15,025 nt of DNA from Bacteroidota bacterium (GCA_021824855.1 JAKAJX010000102.1:1-15025), one strand, 5' to 3'; shown: positions 7,053 to 15,025, numbered from the stretch's first letter. The notes: generated from the sequence alone by a model not told the origin. Numbers and translations: made by a program.

Positions 7053-7096
7053 TTAGTTGACCAACGATATACAGTACCAGTGTGCGACGCAACGAT
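7053..7096 (+). repeat. 44-bp inverted repeat, copy downstream of hemL
   Basis: Partner of 5652-5695 in the opposite orientation (36 of 44 identical, core 24 of 26). It starts 4 bp after the terminator stem and ends 32 bp before the stop codon of the convergent glycosyltransferase. The sharing of TTAGTTGA at one end and the GTGTGCGACGCAACGAT core at the other, at the same spacing, argues that the whole 44 bp is a unit rather than a chance core match. The short open frame through it is not a credible gene. Confidence 0.75.
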
Positions 7097-7128
7097 GTTT
7101 AATTGAAATACAAAAGCTTACTAAAAAA

Positions 7129-8295
7129 TTATTTTCTTTTTGCTTTATCCCAAAGTACAGATGCTTTTTGTGTAAAGAAATAACGGTACATACCTGCCAA
7201 CATACAGTAATTCATAAAACAAAAATAATAGGGTATAAATAAAATTTTAACACGTATTTGTCTGCTCTCTAACAACCAGCCTACCACTGCTGAAGTATAA
7301 AAACCAACTTGTGCAATTAACAATAAAACAAAAATGGTACTGGCAGATTGTGCAACAATTATACAATTTAATAGTAAGGAAAGAAGCATTAAAAACGGCG
7401 TGATTGTCCACCGTAATACACGATGACTAATATATTGAAAACCCAATAATGGTCTGAAAAAAGGGTTGAATAATTTACTGGTTCGAATAGTTGATTGAAT
7501 GCCGCCGGCAGCAATTCGAACTTTTCTTTTTAATTCCTCTTTTAAATTTTCTGAAGAGCTCTCTACTGCATACGCATCAGGATCGTACGCAATTTTATAA
7601 CCTTTCATTGCAATCTTCATAGAAATCATAAAATCATCTAATAATGTATCAGGCTCAACTGCTTCGTATAAATTAGTTCTTACACTAAATAATTCTCCGG
7701 CAGCGCCAACAACAGAATATAATTCGGCATCCCATTTTTTAAGTTTAGATTCATATTTCCAATAAAATCCTTCTCCGGCTGTTGCATCTGATGCATCTTC
7801 AATATGCACCCGCTTTTCTCCGGAAACCGCACCTACTTTAGGATTAACGTAATACTTAGCAATACGCAATAAAGCTTCTTTATTTAAAAATGTATTAGCA
7901 TCGGTAAATACTACTATTTCTGTTTGCACATGTTGCATAGCACGATGCACTGCGGCAATTTTACCACTTCTACCCTCTTGATGTAATAATTGTATTTGTG
8001 GATAATTGGCAATTATAGAAGCGGTTTTATCGGTAGAACCATCCGTTATAAAAATGATACGAAATTTATCTTCCGGATAATGAAGTGATAATGTATTTTT
8101 TATTTTTTCTTCAATTACCTGTTCTTCATTGTAAGCAGCTACAATTAATGTAAGTGAAGGCGTATAACTACCATCGAGTAGTACTACAGGCTTTATAAAA
8201 AAGCTTTTTATTTTAACCAAAAAATATAGAACTATTCCATAACCAACATAAGTATAGAAAACAATAAAAAGACTAATCCAAAATATCCATTTCAT
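7129..8295 (-). CDS. Membrane-anchored family 2 glycosyltransferase
   Basis: A 388-residue processive-type GT2 protein of the inner membrane. One N-terminal membrane segment (about 3-27) precedes a cytosolic GT-A domain (about 46-270). Visible motifs are VAAYNEE (52-58), FITDGSTDKT (82-91), the metal-binding FTDAN (130-134) and the acceptor-site LLDDF (218-222). Several hydrophobic segments follow (about 297-375). KRKVRIAAGG (256-265) stands where related synthases have Q..RW, and the tryptophan is absent, so a cellulose- or hyaluronan-synthase role should not be assumed. It is the last gene of the leftward operon flippase -> GT2 -> this gene, starting 4 bp after its predecessor. It probably adds a sugar to a lipid-linked repeat unit or builds a polymer; the sugar is not predictable. 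Confidence 0.9.
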   Translation of the reverse strand: MKWIFWISLFIVFYTYVGYGIVLYFLVKIKSFFIKPVVLLDGSYTPSLTLIVAAYNEEQVIEEKIKNTLSLHYPEDKFRIIFITDGSTDKTASIIANYPQIQLLHQEGRSGKIAAVHRAMQHVQTEIVVFTDANTFLNKEALLRIAKYYVNPKVGAVSGEKRVHIEDASDATAGEGFYWKYESKLKKWDAELYSVVGAAGELFSVRTNLYEAVEPDTLLDDFMISMKIAMKGYKIAYDPDAYAVESSSENLKEELKRKVRIAAGGIQSTIRTSKLFNPFFRPLLGFQYISHRVLRWTITPFLMLLSLLLNCIIVAQSASTIFVLLLIAQVGFYTSAVVGWLLESRQIRVKILFIPYYFCFMNYCMLAGMYRYFFTQKASVLWDKAKRK

Positions 8296-8299
8296 AAAA

Positions 8300-9214
8300 T
8301 TATTTTAAAGGGTAACCTAATTGATTACTATTAGTATTGTGGGTAAAGTTCCACCAAATTGCTTTAAATAGCCAAGTAATAAAATTGTATTGTTTGCCTT
8401 TTATATAACTTAATAAGTTGCGAGGTGTTACTACTATTAAAAAAAATAAAATAAAAATAAAGTATTGAAAATAATTGGCATTTCTTCTTTCAAATAATAT
8501 TCTGTTTCGATTCATAAAATATTCCTTCAATGCACTTTTTTTACCAACAGAAACCGATTCTTTATGATAAATTAAAGCATCGAGGTTGGTCCATATTTCA
8601 TACCCTTGTTTTTTAATTCTTGCACACCAATCCATTTCTTCGTAATACAAAAAAAAGTGTTCGGCCATTAGTCCGGCTTTATCAATTGCTTCTCGTTTTA
8701 TCATCATTGCGGCACCATGTGCAAATCCTGTTTTACCGGTAAGTTGATTGTATTGACCATTATCCATTTCAAATTGCCCAATTTGCAGATTTCGTCCGGT
8801 AAAATAATTCATTTCGGTATACCCTACATACTGTAACATGTTAGGCTGATCGAAATATTTTATTTTAGGTGAAACAATACCAACTTGTGCATTATTGTTT
8901 AGGGTATTTACTAATTTTTCTATTAATCCTTCTGTGAAAACTGTATCATTATTTACAAAAAAAAGGTATTCGCCCGATGCAGCATGTACGCCAATATTAT
9001 TACCGCCTGCAAAACCGGTATTTACTTCGCTTCGAATAAATTGAACATGAGTATATTTTTCTTTCCATGCAGGAACGGGATTCATTTTACTTCCATTATC
9101 TACTACAATTATTTCAATATTTTGGTAAGTATTTTTTGCAGCTATAGAATCTAACATTTCATCAGTAACATGACTGTGATTAAAGTTGACAGATATGATA
9201 GAAACTTTTTTCAT
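8300..9214 (-). CDS. Family 2 glycosyltransferase, rhamnosyltransferase-like
   Basis: A 304-residue GT2 protein with a single GT-A domain. SIISVNFNH (5-13) opens the nucleotide-binding fold. VVDNGS (37-42), NTGFAGGNNIG (65-75) and FFVNNDT (85-91, the DxD-like metal site) are the classic series. LYYEEMDWCARIKKQGY (189-205) carries the acidic acceptor-side motif, and YHKESVS (216-222) follows. This layout is typical of WbbL/rhamnosyltransferase-like enzymes, but the donor sugar is not determined by it. A hydrophobic stretch at about 248-264 may be a membrane contact. It starts 5 bp after the flippase stop and ends 4 bp before the next glycosyltransferase, so all three are one operon, acting at the cytosolic face of the inner membrane. 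Confidence 0.92.
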   Translation of the reverse strand: MKKVSIISVNFNHSHVTDEMLDSIAAKNTYQNIEIIVVDNGSKMNPVPAWKEKYTHVQFIRSEVNTGFAGGNNIGVHAASGEYLFFVNNDTVFTEGLIEKLVNTLNNNAQVGIVSPKIKYFDQPNMLQYVGYTEMNYFTGRNLQIGQFEMDNGQYNQLTGKTGFAHGAAMMIKREAIDKAGLMAEHFFLYYEEMDWCARIKKQGYEIWTNLDALIYHKESVSVGKKSALKEYFMNRNRILFERRNANYFQYFIFILFFLIVVTPRNLLSYIKGKQYNFITWLFKAIWWNFTHNTNSNQLGYPLK

Positions 9215-9219
9215 AGGTT

Positions 9220-10572
9220 TTATTTGGAAGATATTGGGCGTTTATTTAAAACCTTTTCTCTTATAAAAACTAATGATTCGGTATATCCCGTAATAATAAT
9301 ATCGCGAAGAGAATATTGCATGTGTTTTTTTAAATGATAGTAACCGAAAACAATACCTGCAAAAAGTGTAAACGGCACTGCAACTGCAACACCCCAAATA
9401 TTGTGGAAAATATACATGCCTATAAAAGCAGCAGGAATATTCACTGCCATCATTATTAAAACTTTATAGAAGTTAACTTTTTGCTGATGCAAAATATCTA
9501 AAGTAACTCCGTTAAACCTATCGATAGGATAAAACAAAGAGAAAAACATTAAGAGCCTGAAAATATTAGCAGCTTCTGTTCCGGCATATTTTCCACCACC
9601 TAATAATCCCACAAAAATATCGGCAGTAAAAAACGAAAAAATAACAATTGGAATAAATGCAAAAGTTAATATTCCTGCATACTTCTTAGACACAAAATAT
9701 AAATGATACATGTTATTGGTATTGTATGCAGTAGCCATTGCCGACATACCTGTACCGGCAAAACTCCGTAAAGGAATTTCAACTATTTCCATTAACCGTT
9801 GCGGCAAATTATACACAGCTAATACTGCAGGGCCTAACATAAATGTTATAATAAACGTATTAATACTTCCCAATAAATTAGAACTAATAGTTGTGCCTAA
9901 ACTGTATTTACCAAAATGTGCTATTTCAAGAATAGTTTCTTTTGCTCTATATACAAATGTTTTAATTTTACTGTAGCCTAATAGTATTGCAATTAAACTG
10001 GTTAATAAATTGGTTAATGCATTTACCAATAAAATATTATACAACGTGGCTACTTTTAAAACTGCCATTACTAATATTATAATAATCATTGAGCCACTAT
10101 TAATTAAACGTAGCCATAATATTTTTGAGTAATCTTCTTCTGCCATTAATATCCAGTAAGTAACAGAGTATGGTAAGGATGTAATAAAAGTAAATCCTAT
10201 CCAATTAATAACAATGATAAGCTGATGGTTAGTAATAAGATTTTCTAACGGCAAAAAAACTAAACTAACAATTACTACTAACAATGTTATTGCAATAGCT
10301 AAATACCAAACCGAACCTAAAATAACTACGCCTTTTTCTTTGGTTGTTCCTGCATAATATTTTACGGTTGCAGTATTTAAAAAGCCATTACGCAATGCAT
10401 CGGCTAAACCATAAACGGTAAGAAAGAAGAACCAAGTACCGGTGTCGGTTTTGGTTAATGTTCTATACAATAAGGCAATGGTTAAAACACCAACACCCGA
10501 AATAATTAAATTTCCTACAAGAGCAAGAAAATGTTTGTTTCTAAGTTTTGAAACAAGATTAATAATAGTCAT
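9220..10572 (-). CDS. Wzx-type polysaccharide flippase
   Basis: An inner-membrane protein of 450 residues made almost wholly of hydrophobic segments (a dozen or more), typical of the MOP superfamily flippases that move undecaprenyl-linked oligosaccharide units to the periplasm. The N-terminus (ISGVGVLTIALLYRTL, about 24-39, then a LADALRNGFLNTATV-like stretch at 56-70) resembles polysaccharide biosynthesis/MATE-like proteins. I place the start at the ATG whose first base is 10572. An in-frame GTG lies 18 bases earlier, but the GGAGG between them is a good ribosome site for the ATG and would otherwise be coding. First gene of a three-gene leftward operon. It diverges from the ATP-grasp gene across about 200 bp that should hold its promoter. 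Exact substrate unknown. Confidence 0.9.
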   Translation of the reverse strand: MTIINLVSKLRNKHFLALVGNLIISGVGVLTIALLYRTLTKTDTGTWFFFLTVYGLADALRNGFLNTATVKYYAGTTKEKGVVILGSVWYLAIAITLLVVIVSLVFLPLENLITNHQLIIVINWIGFTFITSLPYSVTYWILMAEEDYSKILWLRLINSGSMIIIILVMAVLKVATLYNILLVNALTNLLTSLIAILLGYSKIKTFVYRAKETILEIAHFGKYSLGTTISSNLLGSINTFIITFMLGPAVLAVYNLPQRLMEIVEIPLRSFAGTGMSAMATAYNTNNMYHLYFVSKKYAGILTFAFIPIVIFSFFTADIFVGLLGGGKYAGTEAANIFRLLMFFSLFYPIDRFNGVTLDILHQQKVNFYKVLIMMAVNIPAAFIGMYIFHNIWGVAVAVPFTLFAGIVFGYYHLKKHMQYSLRDIIITGYTESLVFIREKVLNKRPISSK

Positions 10573-10581
10573 TTGGTTTTT

Positions 10582-10586
10582 CCTCC
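10582..10586 (-). promoter_or_regulatory. Shine-Dalgarno site of the flippase gene
   Basis: Read on the minus strand, GGAGG lies nine bases before the ATG at 10572. It decides that start over the in-frame GTG at 10590. The other genes in this window have AT-rich leaders without such a site, so this one stands out. Confidence 0.6.
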
Positions 10587-10590
10587 CCAC

Positions 10591-10770
10591 AAAGGGTATA
10601 AGATATTTTAAAACTTCCTTAAATTTAAAACCTTTTTATTAAATAAACGATTTCTTGTTCTTTTTTTTATTTAAAAATAACTATCCTATTTTGTTTTAAA
10701 GTGGCTACAATTTTTTACCTTACACCAAGTAAGCTTATTTATTAAGCTATAAACTATTATCCTCCTTACT
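10591..10770. other. Divergent intergenic region (presumed promoters)
   Basis: This AT-rich gap separates the leftward flippase operon from the rightward ATP-grasp gene and must contain promoters for both. I see no convincing Bacteroidota-type TTTG / TAnnTTTG pair on either strand. A short inverted repeat AGCTTA-TTTAT-TAAGCT (10732-10748), 22 bp before the ATP-grasp start, and CTTAC/GTAAG (10719-10733) beside it are weak operator candidates that could easily be chance in AT-rich DNA. Confidence 0.4.
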
Positions 10771-11907
10771 ATGAAAAATATACTACTTGTATCCATCAAC
10801 AGCTTTTTTGATACTCCAGGAGAAATTCCTTTTTTATTTAAGAAAGCAGGCAAAAATGTTAATGTAGAAGTACTTTGCCCTAAAAATTCTTGGCTTTTAT
10901 CAAATAGGTTTCATGACAAGTGGATTGAAGTTCCTGAAGATGCGGAATTAATTAAACTTAAATTATTGCAATTAGTAAAAGATGATCCCAACTATTATTT
11001 TTGGATCATACTGTTAGATGATGAAACTGTTAAACTAATGAACGATGGTATTGAATCGGAAGAATTGTTTAAAAAAATAATGCCCATTAATAAAATAGAA
11101 AATAGGGAGGTATTATCGTCAAAAGCAGGCTTATCCAATTTCTGTGCAACACATCATATTGCAACACCAAAATTTATTAACTACTCTAAGGAACATAATA
11201 TTGATTCTATTATTAACACCCTTCAATTTCCTATTCTATTAAAAGAAGATTTTAGTTTCTCTGGATTAGGCATTCAATACTGCGAAGAGCCATCTATGTT
11301 AGCTTCTTGCTTAAATAAAGTAAACAATACTTCTAACTTAGTTTTACAAGAGTTTATTAAAGGAAAAGATATTGGTTTAGAAGCATTATTTAGCAATGGC
11401 GAATTAGTTATGTATAATTGTGCCGAAATTTTATCGTACATGTACAATCAATTTTCATTTACAACCAGAAGATTGTATTATCAAGATAAAAATATAGAAG
11501 CTCACTTACATACATTGGGCAAAAGTCTTGGCCTAAATGGGTTTGCCAGTATTCAATATATCTATCATCCGGAAAGAAAAATATATTATTTAATTGAAGT
11601 TGATGCCAGAGTAAATTTATGGATGGCTTATTCGAGATTTACGGCAAATAATTTTTCTGAAGGAATAAAAAGAATTGTAGAAGAAAAAAATATTGAACCT
11701 ATTGTATTTACTGATAAAAAATATGAAGTAGCCATTTTCGACAGAGATATTAGGCGATGCATTAAACATAAAGATATAAAAGGTTTTATGCGATGGATTT
11801 TTAACTACCATGGTTATTGGAAGTTTATTCCATTACATGATTTAAAACTTTTTAACCGAATATTTAAAAAGCTACTGAAAGATTTATTTCACAAATTTTT
11901 AAAATAA
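10771..11907 (+). CDS. ATP-grasp domain ligase in a polysaccharide locus
   Basis: A 378-residue cytosolic protein with an ATP-grasp fold. The N-terminal third (1-105) is a pre-ATP-grasp domain. PILLKEDFSFSGLGI (154-168) gives the ATP-binding lysine (Lys158) and glycine-rich loop. VLQEFIKGKDIGLEALF (191-207) is the hinge and following strand. YLIEVDARVNLWM (273-285) supplies the metal-binding acidic residues, with Asp in the place of the usual Asn in E.N.R. Such enzymes form an acyl phosphate and join a carboxylate to an amine or other nucleophile. In surface-polysaccharide loci, homologues are often suspected of decorating sugars with amino acids, but no substrate can be named here. It is the only plus-strand gene in the region, divergent from the flippase and convergent with GT8 21 bp away, so it has its own promoter. 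Confidence 0.85.
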   Translation: MKNILLVSINSFFDTPGEIPFLFKKAGKNVNVEVLCPKNSWLLSNRFHDKWIEVPEDAELIKLKLLQLVKDDPNYYFWIILLDDETVKLMNDGIESEELFKKIMPINKIENREVLSSKAGLSNFCATHHIATPKFINYSKEHNIDSIINTLQFPILLKEDFSFSGLGIQYCEEPSMLASCLNKVNNTSNLVLQEFIKGKDIGLEALFSNGELVMYNCAEILSYMYNQFSFTTRRLYYQDKNIEAHLHTLGKSLGLNGFASIQYIYHPERKIYYLIEVDARVNLWMAYSRFTANNFSEGIKRIVEEKNIEPIVFTDKKYEVAIFDRDIRRCIKHKDIKGFMRWIFNYHGYWKFIPLHDLKLFNRIFKKLLKDLFHKFLK

Positions 11908-11928
11908 CGAAGCTGAAATTGTTGAAGA

Positions 11929-12825
11929 TTATTTAAACAGTTTATCAATAATATTTTTTACTTTTTTTATATACCTATTCATTTCGCCAATAGGCTGAAG
12001 GTTTTTCCATTTAGTTTTATTTAAATAACTAAAGAATATTTCTTTATAAATAAGGCTATTATTGTACGATTGATAAATAGGTTTTCGCTGAACAAAATGA
12101 ATGATATAAGGAGAAGGATGCTCAAACACACAAAAATGATTCCATAAAGAATTTAACTCTAACCATTGATTAGCCAATACAATATTTAAAGCATACTGAT
12201 CGGGATAGTTAGCAAATTTTCTATTATCATAAATACACTGCATTATTTTTTCAGTAACATTTAATTCTTTCCATTTAGGAATGTTCATTAATAATAGTCC
12301 GGTATTAAAATATTTAGTATCGCCGGGTATACCTAATGCTTTATAATTTAAAACCCCTCCCCATGAATTATCGAAAGTTACTATTCTTGGATCCAAAACA
12401 GCTCCAACTACATGATTACTCAAATCAACTTCAAATAGCTCAGTAATATCTTTTTGCACTATCATATCTACATCTAAATACAAAACTTTTTCAACATCAT
12501 CAGGAACAAAAAAAGGAATAAAAAATCTAAAATAAATGTTCATAGGATAAGAGCTATTATCAACCGGTAATTTCATTTTATTGGCAATAATAGTTCTGAT
12601 AATAGTACGAATAGGTTTCCAAAAAAGTGTTGTAATTGCGGGATTAATAGACTGATGCAATTTGTTTCTATTTCTGTTACTTATATTATCTTCAATAATG
12701 TACAGATTTACTTTTTGTCCTTCGCGAATATTTTCTTCAATTGATTTAATTAGTGCTGCCAATAACATAACGTAATGATTATCGCAAGCAACTCCAACGC
12801 TTATTGGCTGATTATTTTGTGGCAT
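11929..12825 (-). CDS. Family 8 glycosyltransferase
   Basis: A 298-residue retaining GT8 enzyme, related to LPS galactosyl/glucosyltransferases. SVGVACDNHYVMLLAALIKS (9-28) is the donor-binding start of the GT-A fold. VLYLDVDMIV (114-123) contains the DxD metal site, Asp118-Val-Asp120. KYFNTGLLLMN (171-181) and YPDQYALNIV (207-216) are the conserved substrate and acidic motifs. IIHFVQRKP (241-249) is the late metal-ligand histidine motif, here without the glycine of the common HF.G..KPW form. It starts 3 bp after the preceding GT-B gene stop and is the last gene of the right-hand leftward operon, meeting the ATP-grasp gene tail to tail. It probably transfers a hexose to a lipid-linked intermediate; the exact sugar is unknown. 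Confidence 0.93.
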   Translation of the reverse strand: MPQNNQPISVGVACDNHYVMLLAALIKSIEENIREGQKVNLYIIEDNISNRNRNKLHQSINPAITTLFWKPIRTIIRTIIANKMKLPVDNSSYPMNIYFRFFIPFFVPDDVEKVLYLDVDMIVQKDITELFEVDLSNHVVGAVLDPRIVTFDNSWGGVLNYKALGIPGDTKYFNTGLLLMNIPKWKELNVTEKIMQCIYDNRKFANYPDQYALNIVLANQWLELNSLWNHFCVFEHPSPYIIHFVQRKPIYQSYNNSLIYKEIFFSYLNKTKWKNLQPIGEMNRYIKKVKNIIDKLFK

Positions 12826-12828
12826 TTT

Positions 12829-14040
12829 TTATTTTTTAAAACTATGATTAATCGCAGCATATATAGCTTTAACGCTATTTTCCCAAGTATGTGATGCAGC
12901 AAATGTTTTTCTTTCGTTTTGCAATCTTTCCTCATCTTCTTCTAAAGCCTTTTCAATTAACGATAAATAAGCTTCTTTAGATTCTGCTAAATATACATGA
13001 TTACTAAAAATACTCATGGCCTCTGTTTTAGTGGCTACAACCGGTTTTCCTACAGCTAAATATTCATCAATTTTTCTTGGATAATTTCCAATAGTAACCT
13101 GATTAACAATTTGCGGATTAATGCATATATCGAATGAATTAATATAAGCAGGTAATTCTATCGGATCTTTTGCTCCTAAGAAATATACATTGCTATGCGA
13201 ATGAAGCGTACTTTTCTTAAAGGCTTCATCTTCTGGCCCTACTAAAACAACATTCCAATGCGGTTTTAATGTTGCGATGTGATCGATGATATGTATATCT
13301 AATCTTAAATTTTGCAATGCACCAACATATCCAATTATTGGTTGATGAATGGTTGCAATATCGGCAGGCGTTGCTGTATTTTTTGCATTATTAAAAGGCT
13401 CTAACTCACAACCTTGTCCTACATAAAAAGAGTTGGCATTATATTTTTTACAATAGTTGGCTAAGTAAACCGAATTGGCAACACATATATCGCTTTTGGC
13501 AATTAATTGAGGCTCTAATTTTTCACCATGTTTTTTCCAATAATCAACCGCTAACATAAAATCTCTTGAATAATAAATACTAATTGCCGGTTTTAAATAT
13601 TCTTTTAAATAAAAACAGCGAAACATATCATTATCATTAAAAAGAATTACATTTTTAAACTGTAACTCATTGATAGCTTTTTGAATAGTTTTAGCAAATT
13701 TTTTATTATTTTTTTTATTGAAATATTTAAAAATGGAATGAATAGAAATCCAGTTGATTGATTCAATTAATTCATCGGGATATAAGTTCCATAAATTATT
13801 TTTTATTGGAACTATTGAATTTTGTTGATGCTTAATTACATCAATACGTTTCTTAATCTTCTCTTCATTTTTTCTCTTAAGCAATGTAATTCTATCTAAA
13901 GGAGAATTTACATATAAAACGCGGTTATTCTTCGCCATTTCTAAAGCAATATCTTTACAATTGCTCCCAATTTCAACATCCCAAGGTTGTTGACCAACAA
14001 TAACAATATCTCTTCCTGAAATGATTTCATTGTTATTCAT
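12829..14040 (-). CDS. GT-B (GT4/GT1-like) glycosyltransferase
   Basis: A 403-residue cytosolic glycosyltransferase of the GT-B fold. The N-terminal Rossmann-like domain starts with DIVIVGQQPWDVEIGSN (11-27), a beginning seen in Bacteroidota surface-sugar transferases. The C-terminal donor domain shows IIGYVGAL (235-242), WNVVLVGPED (262-271), VYFLGAKDPIELPAYI (285-300) and the donor-contacting YPRKIDEYLAVGKPVVAT (320-337), with the acidic residue at Glu326. The ATG overlaps the end of the upstream polymerase-like gene by 8 bp and the GT8 gene follows after 3 bp, so the three are translationally coupled. Donor and acceptor sugars cannot be read from the sequence. No frameshift is seen. Confidence 0.9.
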   Translation of the reverse strand: MNNNEIISGRDIVIVGQQPWDVEIGSNCKDIALEMAKNNRVLYVNSPLDRITLLKRKNEEKIKKRIDVIKHQQNSIVPIKNNLWNLYPDELIESINWISIHSIFKYFNKKNNKKFAKTIQKAINELQFKNVILFNDNDMFRCFYLKEYLKPAISIYYSRDFMLAVDYWKKHGEKLEPQLIAKSDICVANSVYLANYCKKYNANSFYVGQGCELEPFNNAKNTATPADIATIHQPIIGYVGALQNLRLDIHIIDHIATLKPHWNVVLVGPEDEAFKKSTLHSHSNVYFLGAKDPIELPAYINSFDICINPQIVNQVTIGNYPRKIDEYLAVGKPVVATKTEAMSIFSNHVYLAESKEAYLSLIEKALEEDEERLQNERKTFAASHTWENSVKAIYAAINHSFKK

Positions 14041-15025
14041 ATATGCCGGATTTTTGTTGCTCCTGATCTATTCTGTAAGTAATATTCATTAAAGCAACCG
14101 TTAAATAAAAAACTACATTTGACGGATATTGCACCAATGCTTCTTGAGGAAAATTAGCAATATTCCACGCAAAAACCATTAATACCATTGCTAAACAATA
14201 CGACTTTAATTCGGGATCTTTAATTTTAAAATAATTATTAATTCCTGTTTTTAGAATGGTAAAAATTAAAACACAAAATATAGTTAAGCCAATCCATCCT
14301 AATTCTACAGTGGTTCTTACATAACCACTATCGGGCGGAAAGCTGGATAAGAAAGAGCCGGGTGCAAATTTTTTCCCCCATTCGCCTGTAGAGCCTAATC
14401 CACCACCCATTGGATGCGACCATACATACGGTTTTATTCTTGCTTGATTGATTTTTCGTACTTTATAGGAAGCATCATCATTTGGTCTGAAAGCCGATTG
14501 AAATCGTAAAATATTTTGGTTAGATGTTGGCATAAATATTAACCCTACTACAAATACTGCAGCTACCGAAGTTAATTTTAAAATGTTTTTACTGTAGTTT
14601 AAAATTGCGTATAACATTAAACTGGCAGGCACCAATGGAAAAGCTCCACGTGTTCCAGAATACAACATATTTAATAATAAAACGCCAATTATAATTACAA
14701 GAATTAGTTTATGAATTTTTTTTAATGGCCCCGTTAATAACCCTATACAAAGTAAACTTGCAATAGCCATGTTATACGCAAAAGTTACCGGATCGGAAAA
14801 AATGGAATATTTGCGCCAATGACCTGCAATAAAAAGCAGCAGAGGAACTCCTTCGGAATTATTGTATCGATCTTCAAACTCAAAAAAACCAAAATATTCT
14901 TGCTTAAACGCATATAAAGCTGCAATTACCATAAAAGCAAGCCACCATTTAAAAATGAATCGAATAAATTTTTTAGTTCGAATATTATATAAAAAAATAA
15001 AATACATTAAAGTAACTAAGGCCAT
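14033..15025 (-). CDS. O-antigen ligase/polymerase-like membrane protein, N-terminus outside the window
   Basis: A multi-span inner-membrane protein of the Wzy/O-antigen ligase-like family, which polymerises or ligates lipid-linked oligosaccharide at the periplasmic face. 330 residues are visible. The frame is open to the window edge and the ATG there may be internal, as family members are usually 400 or more residues and the visible part starts within a membrane segment. Family marks are YSGTRGAFPLVPA (122-134), the periplasmic loop with HPMGGGLGSTG (204-214) and PDSGYVRTTVELGWIGL (231-247). Hydrophobic segments lie at about 1-14, 24-40, 82-98, 105-121, 128-143, 150-165, 240-260, 276-290 and 302-316. 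Its 3' end overlaps the GT-B gene by 8 bp. Whether it is a polymerase or a ligase cannot be decided from sequence. Confidence 0.87.
   Translation of the reverse strand: MALVTLMYFIFLYNIRTKKFIRFIFKWWLAFMVIAALYAFKQEYFGFFEFEDRYNNSEGVPLLLFIAGHWRKYSIFSDPVTFAYNMAIASLLCIGLLTGPLKKIHKLILVIIIGVLLLNMLYSGTRGAFPLVPASLMLYAILNYSKNILKLTSVAAVFVVGLIFMPTSNQNILRFQSAFRPNDDASYKVRKINQARIKPYVWSHPMGGGLGSTGEWGKKFAPGSFLSSFPPDSGYVRTTVELGWIGLTIFCVLIFTILKTGINNYFKIKDPELKSYCLAMVLMVFAWNIANFPQEALVQYPSNVVFYLTVALMNITYRIDQEQQKSGIYE

Noticed and set aside
7057..7242. Small plus-strand open frame after hemL
   Set aside because: It starts at TTG inside the repeat and runs antisense through the end of the glycosyltransferase gene; the translation resembles no protein family.
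9710..9976. Plus-strand open frames opposite the flippase gene (also 10442-10642)
   Set aside because: They are antisense shadows of a well-supported membrane protein gene and have no recognisable features.
10732..10748. AGCTTA-TTTAT-TAAGCT as an operator for the ATP-grasp gene
   Set aside because: Six-base arms are expected by chance in AT-rich DNA; kept only as a weak note under the intergenic region.
11908..11928. Terminator between the convergent ATP-grasp and GT8 genes
   Set aside because: The 21-bp gap has no stable inverted repeat or T-run.

Overview
The window comes from an AT-rich genome that most resembles Bacteroidota, possibly Chitinophagales; this is judged from gene content and protein style, not from a search. 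Translation starts mostly lack a Shine-Dalgarno sequence and sit behind AT-rich leaders. The C5-pathway tetrapyrrole genes form one long run, which is followed by a cell-surface polysaccharide locus of the type common in this phylum.

Region 1 (1-7048, + strand) is a heme/tetrapyrrole operon in the order hemA (5' end outside the window) - hemC - hemD - hemE - [four-helix-bundle protein] - hemB - [YciI-like protein] - hemL. HemA and HemL make 5-aminolevulinate from glutamyl-tRNA. HemB condenses it to porphobilinogen, HemC and HemD make uroporphyrinogen III, and HemE decarboxylates it to coproporphyrinogen III. hemC/hemD overlap by 14 bp and hemD/hemE by 4 bp, so these are tightly coupled. A strong 20-bp hairpin at 7005-7048 closes the operon.

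Two kinds of repeat interrupt this otherwise ordinary operon. First, the small four-helix-bundle gene (3853-4212) between hemE and hemB is bracketed by three copies of a 33-bp module. Each module carries three ATGTNTGAT-like 9-mers at offsets 0, +7 and +22. One copy overlaps the hemE stop codon. The other two follow the four-helix-bundle gene as a large imperfect hairpin, and a further 9-mer ends three bases before the hemB start codon. Second, hemL is bracketed by a pair of 44-bp inverted repeats (5652-5695 and 7053-7096) sharing a nearly perfect core, GTGTGCGACGCAACGAT. Both look like dispersed repeat families. The first, paired with its gene, is the best candidate in this window for an undescribed element.

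Region 2 (7129-15025) is a capsule, O-antigen or exopolysaccharide locus. Two leftward operons lie on the minus strand. One runs O-antigen ligase/polymerase-like protein (start outside the window) -> GT-B glycosyltransferase -> GT8 glycosyltransferase. The other runs Wzx-type flippase -> GT2 glycosyltransferase -> membrane-anchored GT2 glycosyltransferase. Between them, on the plus strand, is a single ATP-grasp ligase gene that diverges from the flippase operon and converges on the GT8 gene. The locus has what a flippase/polymerase-dependent pathway needs to build, flip and polymerise a repeat unit. The initiating sugar-phosphate transferase, chain-length regulator and exporter are not visible and are presumably outside the window.
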